Source: Pseudanabaena minima
Lineage (GTDB): Bacteria; Cyanobacteriota; Cyanobacteriia; Pseudanabaenales; Pseudanabaenaceae
Length of the DNA stretch: 64,000 nucleotides
Assembly: GCF_051131155.1 (NCBI RefSeq)
Contig: NZ_CP159508.1
Span: 1,054,001 to 1,118,000 of the forward strand
Direction: 5' to 3'
The notes under the pieces were generated by a model. It was not told where the DNA came from and made no database searches. It was given only the letters and a program-made list of their open reading frames with translations. How positions within the stretch are numbered: position 1 is the first letter of the stretch; each line of letters opens with the position of its first letter. The position numbers and the translations under genes are program-made. Positions 42,212-50,572 of this stretch are shown here, piece by piece.

Positions 42212-43408
42212 TTAAAATAATGCAAGCTGATTAGATTGTTCAATTTGATTGTCTTTCTTGGCAGATCTGTTAAAAGCATTTTCTCTATAAGAAAATGCTT
42301 TGGCTCTAATTGATTGAATGTCTTCAATGGAGTTAGTTACTTCCATATTGTTTTTCATTGAATCTAACATAAGTATCGACTCACCCAAAGCTTTTGCGAG
42401 AAGCGGTGGAACAGCATTGCCAATTTGTCGCCACTGTTGGGTTACAGTGCCACAGAAAAAATAATTAGCTGGAAAGGACTGAATTGCGGCGGCTTCTCTA
42501 GCAGTTAAATAGCGATTTTCAACTGGATGATAGTATGTGGTTCGACTAGTGTTAATTGTATTTGCACAATCATCGCGATCTAAACGATTTAATTTAGCTT
42601 CTCTAAAGCGCTCTTCATGAATACTTGACCAATCGACATCAAACCATAGATTTTCAGGTAAATATGCTAACTGATCTTTCTTATATCTGACACTTTTTCC
42701 TTCAGGTATATGGCTAATTCTTTCTCTTTCTAAATCATTAGCTATTTGTGATCGCTTGATATCATGATTTAAAATTTCATTATTTGATTTTAGTAAATTA
42801 TCAAAAGCCCATCCTACAGTTCGAGGCAAAGGTAAATCTTGAAGATCTTGATCTGAATCTTTAAAAACTTTATCTGGATAAATGTTTTTTACACCAAAGC
42901 GATTACCTAAAAAAATAGTCCGTCTTCTTCTTTCTGGAACTCCATAATGATGTGCTGATAAAACTTTAACATCAAGGGTATAGCCTAAATCTGTAAAGCT
43001 TTTAATTATTGCTTTTAAGACATTTTCATTTCTTTTGGATAAAAGACCTGTCACATTTTCAACAATGATGTAATCAGGTTTTAAGGCTTCTACTATTCGG
43101 AGAAACTCAAGAAATAGAAAGTTACGCTCGTCTAGATGATCGTTTTGTCCAATTGTAGAAAAGCCTTGACAAGGTGGCCCCCCGCAAATTAAGTCAACCT
43201 TTTGATAATCAATTATTTCTTGAATTTGCTGGTTAGATATCTCGCGAATATCACCAGCGATCGCTTTAGCCTGTGGATGATTATGCTGAAAAGTTTCAAT
43301 AGCGGCGCGATCGTGATCAATTCCCAGCAGGCAAGACCAACCAGCCATTTCTAACCCGCAAGACATTCCACCTGCGCCAGAGAATAAATCTATAAATGTT
43401 TTTTTCAT
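42212..43408 (-). CDS. DNA (cytosine-5) methyltransferase
   Basis: 398 aa. Motif I DLFSGAGGMSCGLEMAGW, motif IV catalytic GGPPCQGFST, motif VI ENVTGLL, motif VIII region RRRRTIFLGNR and motifs IX-X (REAAAIQSFPANY, QIGNAVPPLLAKALG) are complete and in order. The target-recognition part lies between about 180 and 330. The specificity cannot be read from the sequence. No obvious restriction endonuclease lies beside it; the two + strand genes upstream are candidate partners. It is AT-rich like them. Confidence 0.94.
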   Translation of the reverse strand: MKKTFIDLFSGAGGMSCGLEMAGWSCLLGIDHDRAAIETFQHNHPQAKAIAGDIREISNQQIQEIIDYQKVDLICGGPPCQGFSTIGQNDHLDERNFLFLEFLRIVEALKPDYIIVENVTGLLSKRNENVLKAIIKSFTDLGYTLDVKVLSAHHYGVPERRRRTIFLGNRFGVKNIYPDKVFKDSDQDLQDLPLPRTVGWAFDNLLKSNNEILNHDIKRSQIANDLERERISHIPEGKSVRYKKDQLAYLPENLWFDVDWSSIHEERFREAKLNRLDRDDCANTINTSRTTYYHPVENRYLTAREAAAIQSFPANYFFCGTVTQQWRQIGNAVPPLLAKALGESILMLDSMKNNMEVTNSIEDIQSIRAKAFSYRENAFNRSAKKDNQIEQSNQLALF

Positions 43409-43499
43409 GTTTATGCGGGAATAAGCTAATTAGCCAATTTTTAAATTATATACTTAGCCGTGATACGATGAAGATTATTAATTTATTGCTAAGTTAAAA

Positions 43500-43703
43500 A
43501 TGGCGCAAACACAGAGGAAGCCTGTATATGTTTTGCCAGAACATCACGATATTCTAAGACGCATTGCCTATGAGCAGCGTTGTAATCTATCTGATGTATT
43601 GGATGCTGTGCTAGAAAATGCAGATTGGGAAGTAGTTGAAAAAAAGGCTAAAAACAAACCTTTGCAAAGAGCTAATGAAAGAGGTAGTGCTTCCAACACT
43701 TGA
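43500..43703 (+). CDS. Small RHH-like protein
   Basis: 67 aa. MAQTQRKPVYVLPEHHDILR has a short strand followed by a helix-turn-helix (RIAYEQRCNLSDVLDAVLEN), the layout of ribbon-helix-helix regulators or antitoxins. The C-terminal tail is Lys- and Ser-rich. It is divergent from the methyltransferase by about 90 bp, so it may regulate it. No toxin partner is seen after it. Confidence 0.62.
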   Translation: MAQTQRKPVYVLPEHHDILRRIAYEQRCNLSDVLDAVLENADWEVVEKKAKNKPLQRANERGSASNT

Positions 43704-43729
43704 GCTAGTTCAGTAAATATTTTTAATTT

Positions 43730-45136
43730 ATGTATAGAGATTTTATTTTGAGCATATTAATTAGACAAAGTACGATTATCCTGCCCGATCGCCAAACGTT
43801 AGTAGGTGATGTCTATATTCAACATGGCAAAATTGTGGCGATCGCCCCAAACCTCAACCTCGACGATCTAAATGCTGATGAACAACCTTTAGAAATCATC
43901 GAAGCAAGAGGATTGACTTTGCTAGCAGGAGTGATCGATCCGCAGGTGCATTTTCGGGAACCAGGATTAGAGCATAAAGAGGATTTGCGATCGGCGAGTC
44001 ATGCTTGCGCCAAGGGTGGTGTGACCAGCTTTTTAGAAATGCCGAATACTCGTCCACTCACGATTACCCAAGCTGCCCTAGATGACAAGCTCAGTCGAGC
44101 GGCTAGTAAATGTGTGGTTAATTATGGCTTTTTTATTGGGGCGACGGGTGAAGTTTTGCCTGATTTATTAACAGCGAATCCTACCTGTGGCATCAAGATA
44201 TTTATGGGATCGATGCATGGGGCTTTGCTAGTCGATCAAGAGGAAATATTGGATCGGATTTTTTCGCAGGGTGATCGCCTAATTGCAGTCCATGCGGAAG
44301 ATCAGGCAAGAATTGCTCAACGTCGCAAGAAATTTGCTGGTAGCAAAGAGCCTGCACTGCACTCGATCATTCAAGATAATCAAGCAGCACTCAATGCCAC
44401 CCAACTCGCAGTCAAACTGTCTAAGAAATATCAAAGACGACTGCATATTTTGCATATGTCCACTGCGGAAGAAGCAGAATTTTTGCGCCAAGATAAGCCT
44501 GAATGGGTGACAGCCGAAGTGACTCCGCAGCATTTATTCATGAATATTAGTGCCTACGAAAAGATTGGTTCCCTCGCCCAGATGAACCCACCCTTGCGAT
44601 CGCCTCACGATCAAGAAGTGCTCTGGCAAGCTCTACTTGATGGCGTGATTGACTTTATTGCGACTGACCATGCACCCCACACCTTAGCTGAGAAAGGTTT
44701 TGCGGCTAGCGAAGACTTACCATCTCCTCAATCTGAGAAATCCTCAAAGGATACCGTCTTATTAGAACCAGCCAACGTACCATCGGGAATGCCGGGGGTG
44801 GAAACATCTTTACCACTCATGCTGACGCAAGCGGCTCAGGGACGTTGCTCCGTGCATCAGGTAAGCCAATGGATGAGTGCTAATGTTGCTAAGGCTTACA
44901 AAATTGCCAATAAGGGAGAAATTCGGATTGGCTGGGATGCGGACTTAGTTTTAGTTGATCTTGATAATTACAAGCCTGTGCGAAATGAAGATTTGTTGAC
45001 AAAATGTGGTTGGAGTTCCTTTGAAGGATGGGAACTTACAGGCTGGGCGGTGACCACAATTGTTGGAGGACAAGTTGTGTATGCTAATGGCAAAGTCAAT
45101 CCTGATGTGCGTGGTCAAGCATTACAGTTTGGTTAA
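43730..45136 (+). CDS. pyrC: Dihydroorotase-like amidohydrolase
   Basis: 468 aa. Class I dihydroorotase pattern: GVIDPQVHFREPGLEHKED is the N-terminal metal motif (written here as DPQVHFREPG), then EMPNTRP, GIKIFMGS, AVHAEDQ, LHILHMST, TPQHL and IATDHAPHT. The first His of the usual HxH metal pair is Gln (Q72) while the second (H74) and Arg76 remain. It may use an altered metal site or be a DHOase-like paralogue. TTG 43748 is a possible alternative start. It normally makes or hydrolyses dihydroorotate in pyrimidine synthesis. Confidence 0.8.
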   Translation: MYRDFILSILIRQSTIILPDRQTLVGDVYIQHGKIVAIAPNLNLDDLNADEQPLEIIEARGLTLLAGVIDPQVHFREPGLEHKEDLRSASHACAKGGVTSFLEMPNTRPLTITQAALDDKLSRAASKCVVNYGFFIGATGEVLPDLLTANPTCGIKIFMGSMHGALLVDQEEILDRIFSQGDRLIAVHAEDQARIAQRRKKFAGSKEPALHSIIQDNQAALNATQLAVKLSKKYQRRLHILHMSTAEEAEFLRQDKPEWVTAEVTPQHLFMNISAYEKIGSLAQMNPPLRSPHDQEVLWQALLDGVIDFIATDHAPHTLAEKGFAASEDLPSPQSEKSSKDTVLLEPANVPSGMPGVETSLPLMLTQAAQGRCSVHQVSQWMSANVAKAYKIANKGEIRIGWDADLVLVDLDNYKPVRNEDLLTKCGWSSFEGWELTGWAVTTIVGGQVVYANGKVNPDVRGQALQFG

Positions 45137-45137
45137 G

Positions 45138-45174
45138 AAGATAAGATGCGGCGCGAAGCGCCGCATCTTATCTT
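45138..45174 (+). terminator. Terminator of the dihydroorotase-like gene
   Basis: AAGATAAGATGCGGCGC (45138-45154) pairs exactly with 45158-45174 around GAA, beginning just after the stop codon. It has the GGCGC core of the hairpin family. Confidence 0.78.
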
Positions 45175-45243
45175 TGGTTTAGCTTGTAAGGCGACAGCTA
45201 TAACTGCTATAAACTATCTGGGTTTGCTTTAGGGCGCAACATT

Positions 45244-45969
45244 ATGTTTCTTCTGCGAAAAATATCGATCAGGCTATCGGTTTTATTACTATCAGCGATC
45301 GCCACAGGATTATTTGCAGCCTGTAGCAACTCTGGGACTGGTAATAACTTTTCGATGCCCGCGAATGATACTACCAAAGTTTCCCCTCCACCTGCGCCGA
45401 CAAACACCGCAACCACAACTCCTTCACCAACTAGTATCCCTACAGCGACTCCTAAGCCTACCGTCACCCCTATCAATTTACCCGAACTAGAAATAAAAGA
45501 ACTTGAACCTTACAAACATCGTTCAGGAATTTTGGAAATGGATGTGCCAAAGGGATGGAAGTTAATTGATAAAAGTCAAACAGGTGAATTACTGTTGACT
45601 TGGAATGAACAAGCGGGAAGAGCTACTATTTCCACCAATATTTTTGTACCTCCTAGCGAAATTCCTGAAAATCGTTTGAGCGATGTTTTTGCAGTAATTA
45701 TTAAAGGAATGTATGGCAATCAGACTGATTTTGAGATGTTAGCTCCTGTAGTTGAGTCAACGGGGAACATTGTGATTACGTGGACATCGACAGTGACAAT
45801 TAACAACCAGAAAATTAAATTTCAAGCTAATAGTAAATTGCAGCGTCGCAATAACAAGCTGATAATTTTCACTTTTGGGGTGATCGAGCCAAAGTTTGCA
45901 GAATTAAAAGATTACTTCATGAAAATATCGAACAATCAGGTTATAGATGCCAGTCTAGCGATTCCTTAG
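45244..45969 (+). CDS. Lipoprotein with PsbP/DUF1795-like domain
   Basis: 241 aa. The leader ends LFAAC, a lipobox-like site (Phe at -3 is atypical). A Thr/Pro linker (residues about 35-80) leads to a beta-rich domain: GILEMDVPKGWKLIDK, LLLTWNEQAG and KIKFQANSKLQ. The opening 'MDVPKGW' resembles PsbP/DUF1795 proteins, which include photosystem-associated and stress lipoproteins. Precise role unknown. Confidence 0.65.
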   Translation: MFLLRKISIRLSVLLLSAIATGLFAACSNSGTGNNFSMPANDTTKVSPPPAPTNTATTTPSPTSIPTATPKPTVTPINLPELEIKELEPYKHRSGILEMDVPKGWKLIDKSQTGELLLTWNEQAGRATISTNIFVPPSEIPENRLSDVFAVIIKGMYGNQTDFEMLAPVVESTGNIVITWTSTVTINNQKIKFQANSKLQRRNNKLIIFTFGVIEPKFAELKDYFMKISNNQVIDASLAIP

Positions 45970-46039
45970 ACTCAAAATTAAGCCCCATAGTTAAAAACTA
46001 TGCATCGGTTTATTTACCTCAAAATTTTAAAAAGACCAT

Positions 46040-46849
46040 ATGCAACTCGCGATCGCTATTATTGACGCATTTACGAATCAACCATTTCGCGGTAATCCTG
46101 CGGCAACGATCTTAGTTGACCAATTTCCTGAAGATGCTCAAATGCAGCAAATTGCCGCTGAAATCAATCTCTCGGAAACAGCCTTTGTCAAACCCTTAAA
46201 GCAAAATCACTTCCACTTGCGATGGTTTACCCCCAAGCAAGAAGTGCCTCTCTGTGGTCATGCTACCCTTGCGATCGCCCATTATCTGCGTGAACTGTCA
46301 ACGATTTCTACGGATGTACCACTTGTTTTCTCAACCCTTAGCGGCGATCTTCACATTAGCTTTGAAGAAAGTTTAATTGTGATGGATTTTCCAGCAGTTT
46401 TATATAAAAATTGCTCAGCGCGATCGCAACAAGTATTAGCAGAGATATTTTGTGATCAATCCTATGAAGTGCTTGGACAAGCTGACGACTATATCGCCGT
46501 AGTTTTGAGTTCTGAAGAAGCAATCCAAAATTTTCAACCCCAATATGATCGCATTGCCCAATTAGATGGTTTTGGATTTATTGTTACCGCGATCGCAGAT
46601 CCAGAGCAGCCCTATGACTTTGTATCCCGATTTTTTGCACCGAAAGCAGGAATTCCTGAAGATCCAGTCACTGGCTCCGCCCATTGCAGTCTTACACCCT
46701 ATTGGGCAAAACGACTTAGTAAAAGCCATCTCAAAGCCAAACAATTATCAGCGCGTACAGGTGAACTCCAAGTTAGCGATCACGGTACTAGGGTTTTGAT
46801 CAAAGGTGAAGCCATAACCTTTTTGCGTGGTCAGATCACAAATAGATAA
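46040..46849 (+). CDS. PhzF-family isomerase-like protein
   Basis: 269 aa. PhzF fold: AIIDAFTNQPFRGNPAATIL opening (E/D-x-F with FRGNPAA), NLSETAFVKP (catalytic Glu), LRWFTPKQEVPLCGHATLA and FFAPKAGIPEDPVTGSAHC (D and H in the second half). PhzF enzymes are two-domain proteins with diaminopimelate-epimerase fold; the substrates outside phenazine producers are mostly unknown. A hairpin overlaps its stop. Confidence 0.92.
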   Translation: MQLAIAIIDAFTNQPFRGNPAATILVDQFPEDAQMQQIAAEINLSETAFVKPLKQNHFHLRWFTPKQEVPLCGHATLAIAHYLRELSTISTDVPLVFSTLSGDLHISFEESLIVMDFPAVLYKNCSARSQQVLAEIFCDQSYEVLGQADDYIAVVLSSEEAIQNFQPQYDRIAQLDGFGFIVTAIADPEQPYDFVSRFFAPKAGIPEDPVTGSAHCSLTPYWAKRLSKSHLKAKQLSARTGELQVSDHGTRVLIKGEAITFLRGQITNR

Positions 46850-46879
46850 AGGTGGCGCGAAGCGCCGCCTTTATCTATT
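46841..46879 (+). terminator. phzF-like gene terminator
   Basis: AATAGATAAAGGTGGCGC (46841-46858) pairs with 46862-46879 around GAA with one mismatch. It starts within the last codons of the gene. Confidence 0.75.
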
Positions 46880-46906
46880 TGTATGGTCTAAGCTAAATTT
46901 GCATTG

Positions 46907-47149
46907 CTATAGATTTAGAAAGCAATCCTCAAAATCCATTGATTCAGCGTTAGTCGATTCAGAGAAATACCACCATAGGGATACGCGATCTCCTTCATCA
47001 ACAATGATTGAGAGCATCCCCAAATCTAAGTCACGACGACAGGCGGCGATCGCTTCCTGTTGATTTACATGAACATCAATTGGCAAGAAAGTTTTTCCTA
47101 AATAACTAATTCCTTTCTCATTGCCCCAAGGTGTTGAGAAATTAGTCAT
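46907..47149 (-). CDS. Small protein of unknown function
   Basis: About 80 aa from ATG 47149 (MTNFSTPWGNEKGISYLG). The frame opens upstream to 47221 but that part is hydrophobic and lacks a good start. It has a compact alpha/beta look (FLPIDVHVNQQEAIAACRRD, DEGDRVSLWWYFSE). I do not recognise a family. No partner gene adjacent. Confidence 0.55.
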   Translation of the reverse strand: MTNFSTPWGNEKGISYLGKTFLPIDVHVNQQEAIAACRRDLDLGMLSIIVDEGDRVSLWWYFSESTNAESMDFEDCFLNL

Positions 47150-47340
47150 TTGAATTTCAGATAAAGATAGAATAATCATAACTAGCTGACACAGGACGCT
47201 CTTCACATCTCTTATGTTCAACTAATTAGCTTTAGCAAACTGTGATGACTCACTGGTTTGACTTGTGACAGTTTTAAGTATAAACACGTGACTTCAATCA
47301 CCTATATATAGCTACAGTCACTTGTGTTAAGACACAATCA

Positions 47341-47393
47341 AAACCCAAGAGACGAATGGCGGCGCTTCGCGCCGCCATTCGTCTCTTGGGTTT
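47341..47393. repeat. 25-bp perfect hairpin with GGCGGCGC core
   Basis: AAACCCAAGAGACGAATGGC plus GGCGC (47341-47365) pairs exactly with 47369-47393 around TTC. No gene ends here on either strand within 180 bp, so it does not look like a simple terminator. Confidence 0.75.
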
Positions 47394-47403
47394 TATGTCC
47401 TAA

Positions 47404-47523
47404 TACAACGTGAGTTCGATATAGCCATTTGCGGCGGGCAAAGCCCGCCGCAAATGGCGGAAAATGGTAAGAATCGCTTAGCGATTCTTACCATTTTCCG
47501 CTTTCGTCGAACTGACGTTAATA
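47404..47523. mobile_element. Double-hairpin MITE with GTTCGA ends, copy 1
   Basis: It has ends AACGTGAGTTCGA (left) and the complement of AACGTCAGTTCGA (right). Between them lie two perfect hairpins: GCCATTTGCGGCGGGC (47424-47439) with its complement, and GGAAAATGGTAAGAATCGC with its complement around the centre of 47459-47499. A shorter relative sits at 52796-52877. Confidence 0.65.
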
Positions 47524-47537
47524 CACTTGGCGACAGC

Positions 47538-47629
47538 TATAGCAATCCTAAATGGTTTGTGGAAGGACACCCCATCGGGGTGTCCTTCCACAAACCAAAA
47601 AAATCCACAAATGATATAGGACTGCTATA
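47538..47629 (-). mobile_element. 92-bp MITE-like element, copy 2 (inverted)
   Basis: Same 92-bp length and nearly the same sequence as 33712-33803 read on the opposite strand: TATAGCAATCC at one end, GGACTGCTATA at the other, and the hairpin TGGTTTGTGGAAGGACACC with its complement. The next element begins immediately after the shared TATA. Confidence 0.8.
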
Positions 47630-47707
47630 TATAGCCGATCCTAAATGATGAGTTGTAATATTTGGAGGGTAGTGGTGCATTCTCACAACCCTTTTAGGAT
47701 TGCTATA
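47630..47707. mobile_element. 78-bp element with the same ends as the 92-bp family
   Basis: It starts TATAGCCGATCCTAAAT and ends CTTTTAGGATTGCTATA, matching the termini of the 92-bp family, but its interior is different and only weakly folded. It probably belongs to the same transposase-dependent group as a second subfamily. Confidence 0.6.
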
Positions 47708-47709
47708 AA

Positions 47710-47755
47710 CCCAAAATAAGAGTGGCGGCGCTTCGCGCTGCTACTCTTATTCTGG
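47710..47755 (-). terminator. Hairpin terminator after the response-regulator kinase
   Basis: CCCAAAATAAGAGTGGCGGC pairs, with a few mismatches, with the segment ending at 47755. It lies directly beyond the minus-strand stop at 47757. Confidence 0.6.
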
Positions 47756-47756
47756 G

Positions 47757-48857
47757 CTACTTATGATTGATTAAAGGTAAAAAAGCTCTTACTACAGTTA
47801 GCTCATAGGGAACGCTTTCAATTTCTAACCTACCACCATGCAGATCAAGCAATCGCTTGGCGATCGCTAAGCCTAGTCCAGTCCCCTGCTGAATATAGAG
47901 TTTTTTCTCAAATTTGATATACGCACCAAAATTAGCGATCTGTTCTGGTTCAATCCCCTGACCATGATCAGTTACACTCAAACAAAATTCTTTGTCATCA
48001 TAACTTCCTAAAACATTCACCTCAGTCCCTTCAGGAGAAAACTTGAACCCATTATCCACAAGTTCCTTAACAATTACAGTCAAGTAGGAGTCTGAGATAT
48101 GGATACTGGCATCTTTAATATCAACATGCAAATCAGAAATCCGATTATAGTGTTCGGCAATCTTCTTAGCGCAACTAGCAATCTCAAGATCAACAAAAGT
48201 TGATTTACTATTGCGGATTTGGTTTATCCATTCTGTATTGTTCTCCGTAGACTCTAACTCGGCATACATCAGAAATTTTTTGACCATTTCATGCATATCT
48301 CGCCCCGCTTTCCGAATACGCTTACCAATATCTGGTACTTCATGGGCTTGCATAGCATGATAATTTTTGACCAAAATATCCGCCAAACCCATGACTTCGA
48401 TCGCAGGGAACAACAACTGATGGGGTAGTGACTTAGAGATATTGCCACGCAAGTTAGCTAACTCTTGTTTGTAATAACTATTAATTATTTCTTGTTTTTT
48501 GAACTGGGCATTGATCGCCCCCAATAGCTCATCCCTAGTAAAAGGTTTAGTCAAATAATCATCTGATCCCAATTCCATACCCTGACGAAAATCATTTTTG
48601 TCAGACTTGGCACTGAGAAATATAAAAGGGATTGTGGTTGTCGCAGGATTATTACGAAGAGCTGCGATAACTCCATATCCATCAATTTCAGGCATCATAA
48701 TATCGCAGATGATCAAGCTGGGAATATTTTGCTGAGCCATCTCTAAACCAGCACGTCCATTATCGGCACTGATCACCATATATCCCTCGGCTTGCAGCAT
48801 TCTAGAGGTGTTTAGCAAGACGTTTGGATTATCTTCGATGAGGAGAATTTTTTTCAT
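47757..48857 (-). CDS. Hybrid response regulator / histidine kinase-like protein
   Basis: 366 aa. A receiver domain (KILLIEDNP; phospho-acceptor D52 in CDIMMPEIDG; LTKPF with Lys104) is fused to a kinase-like C-terminus: a divergent H-box (SLPHQLLFP, H146, not the usual HELRTPL), N-box ELVDNGFKFS, and G-boxes HGQGIEP and GTGLGLAIAK. It may autophosphorylate at H146 or act as a scaffold. A second hybrid regulator of the same direction lies upstream, so they may act together. Confidence 0.88.
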   Translation of the reverse strand: MKKILLIEDNPNVLLNTSRMLQAEGYMVISADNGRAGLEMAQQNIPSLIICDIMMPEIDGYGVIAALRNNPATTTIPFIFLSAKSDKNDFRQGMELGSDDYLTKPFTRDELLGAINAQFKKQEIINSYYKQELANLRGNISKSLPHQLLFPAIEVMGLADILVKNYHAMQAHEVPDIGKRIRKAGRDMHEMVKKFLMYAELESTENNTEWINQIRNSKSTFVDLEIASCAKKIAEHYNRISDLHVDIKDASIHISDSYLTVIVKELVDNGFKFSPEGTEVNVLGSYDDKEFCLSVTDHGQGIEPEQIANFGAYIKFEKKLYIQQGTGLGLAIAKRLLDLHGGRLEIESVPYELTVVRAFLPLINHK

Positions 48858-48994
48858 GCTAGATAGCTAATATCTTTAAGCAACATTATACCGACAGCGA
48901 TTGATAGTAAATCTAAGACATAATACATAGAAATCCATAGAAAATATTAAAATTCACATCTAAAACCAATGAAATTAAGGCACAGCACAATCTC

Positions 48995-49033
48995 AAATAT
49001 AAGGTGCAGTGCAAAGCACTACATCTTATATTT
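48995..49033. repeat. 18-bp imperfect hairpin
   Basis: 48995-49012 (AAATATAAGGTGCAGTGC) pairs with 49016-49033 around AAA with two mismatches. It lies between the two hybrid regulator genes, downstream of the one starting at 50370, and may terminate it. Confidence 0.55.
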
Positions 49034-49107
49034 TGGGATGCTCAGTTTTAACAAGGCTGATAACAGCTATAGATTTGACTAGAATTAAGCTCTTTAAAAT
49101 TGGCAAA

Positions 49108-50370
49108 TTATTGATCTAGAAGTCCTTTGTCAGAAATTGGTAAAATCACTGTAAATTTAGTGCCAATATCTAACTGACTTTCTACAGATATTGAGCCATC
49201 GTGAATATCAATACAGTTTTTAACAATCGATAGTCCTAATCCAGTACCAGGTAATATTCCCACATTTTTACCACGATGGAATGCCCCGAATAGATGCTCT
49301 AAATCCTCTTCAGGAATGCCAATACCATGATCACTAATGATAAAAATTACCTGATCCTTCTCGACAGTAAGTTGAAAGTCAACTATTTTATTTTGTGGAG
49401 AATATTTAATTGCGTTTGTGAGGAGATTAGTCAAGATTTGGCGCAATAATTTCTCATCCATTTTCACAATTAGCGGTGGGAGATTGTTTTGAAGATGAGG
49501 GTTTTCAATTGATATATTATTTGAAGATATATAAATAAATGAATTAAGAATATAATCTTGAGCAAAAGTTCTTTGCATCTGACGTAACAGTTGGCTACAA
49601 AAGCTTAAAAGATCAAATTTAGTCAGATTTAATTTTGCCTTGTTTGTATTACTTCGACTCAGAAATAATACATCCTCCATCAGCTCTGTCATATGTTTAA
49701 CTTCTGATTGGATTTGATGCAGTTGTTCAACCTGTTCTTCTTTTGTCCATTCGTAATATTCCAACAACTCTGATGCACTTTGAATCGTTGTTAGCGGTGT
49801 ACGGAATTCATGGGAAACTACTGATATAAAGTCCGTTTTCATTTGACTAAGTTCGCGTTCATGTTTAAGCGATCGCGATAATACCTCAGCCGAAAGTTGT
49901 AACTGTTCATTCTGCTCTTGCAGCTTTTTTTGTAATGAACATAGTCGCAAGTGTGTTTCGATGCGAGCTAATACTTCAATTAACTGAAACGGTTTGCTAA
50001 TATAGTCTACCCCACCTACAGAGAATGCTTCTACTTTCTCAGATGGCTCTTCGATCGAACTGATAAAAATAATTGGGATATCTTTAGTTAATGGATTAGA
50101 TTTTAATCTTGTACATACTTCATAGCCATTAATATCAGGCATCCGAATGTCTAATAAAATAATGTCAGGTAATAGCTGGTTAACTTGATCTAATGCTTCT
50201 AATCCACTAGTAGCTTGTTGTACTTTATAACCTTGCCTAACTAACATCAATGATAAAAGTTGAATATTATAAATAGTGTCATCAACTATGAGAACAGAAG
50301 CATTGTTTATCTGTTGAGAGTTTTCAAATTGATCGATTTGTTCAGGTTGATTTAAGCTTTGATTTGTCAT
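49108..50370 (-). CDS. Hybrid receiver-histidine kinase
   Basis: 420 aa. N-terminal receiver (SVLIVDDTIYNIQLLS, phospho-acceptor D74 in LLDIRMPDINGYE, SKPF). A short coiled segment precedes a full kinase core: H-box VVSHEFRTPLTTIQSA (H187), N-box LLTNAIKYSPQN, G1 SDHGIGIPEE and G2 PGTGLGLSIVKNC. Receiver-first hybrid kinases usually relay to or receive from separate proteins; the 366-aa hybrid downstream is the closest candidate. No membrane segments, hence cytoplasmic. Confidence 0.93.
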   Translation of the reverse strand: MTNQSLNQPEQIDQFENSQQINNASVLIVDDTIYNIQLLSLMLVRQGYKVQQATSGLEALDQVNQLLPDIILLDIRMPDINGYEVCTRLKSNPLTKDIPIIFISSIEEPSEKVEAFSVGGVDYISKPFQLIEVLARIETHLRLCSLQKKLQEQNEQLQLSAEVLSRSLKHERELSQMKTDFISVVSHEFRTPLTTIQSASELLEYYEWTKEEQVEQLHQIQSEVKHMTELMEDVLFLSRSNTNKAKLNLTKFDLLSFCSQLLRQMQRTFAQDYILNSFIYISSNNISIENPHLQNNLPPLIVKMDEKLLRQILTNLLTNAIKYSPQNKIVDFQLTVEKDQVIFIISDHGIGIPEEDLEHLFGAFHRGKNVGILPGTGLGLSIVKNCIDIHDGSISVESQLDIGTKFTVILPISDKGLLDQ

Positions 50371-50476
50371 AATTGATGCCTTTATTTTATCGCTATACTT
50401 TTTGATAATATTTCTTAATAGGTTAAATAAGATTTAAAGTGAGCTTTTATACTCCACTCAAATTTTCAATTAAATG

Positions 50477-50569
50477 TATTGCTATCCTAATTCATTTGAA
50501 AGATTAAAATAATTTGGGAAAGGTCTCGCCTTTGGGACGACATTTCCTAAATTATTTAGGATTGCTATA
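50477..50569. mobile_element. Fourth relative of the 92-bp MITE group
   Basis: It begins TATTGCTATCCTAAT and ends ATTTAGGATTGCTATA, with an inner hairpin AATAATTTGGGAAA / TTTCCTAAATTATT. Its right end lies three bases before the start codon of the glycosyltransferase gene, so it forms that gene's immediate 5' leader and leaves no clear ribosome site. Confidence 0.5.
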
Positions 50570-50572
50570 CTT

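Larger units (their letters stand above)
47222..47756. other. Repeat-rich intergenic region (535 bp)
   Basis: No gene. It contains a terminal-type hairpin (47341-47393), a double-hairpin MITE (about 47404-47523), the second 92-bp MITE (47538-47629), a related 78-bp element (47630-47707) and another GGCGGCGC-core hairpin (47710-47755), laid end to end. It acts as a trap for small palindromic elements between two genes. Confidence 0.75.

Noticed and set aside
47454..47648. Open frame of 64 aa on the + strand
   Set aside because: It runs through two MITE-like elements; the codons come from hairpin arms.
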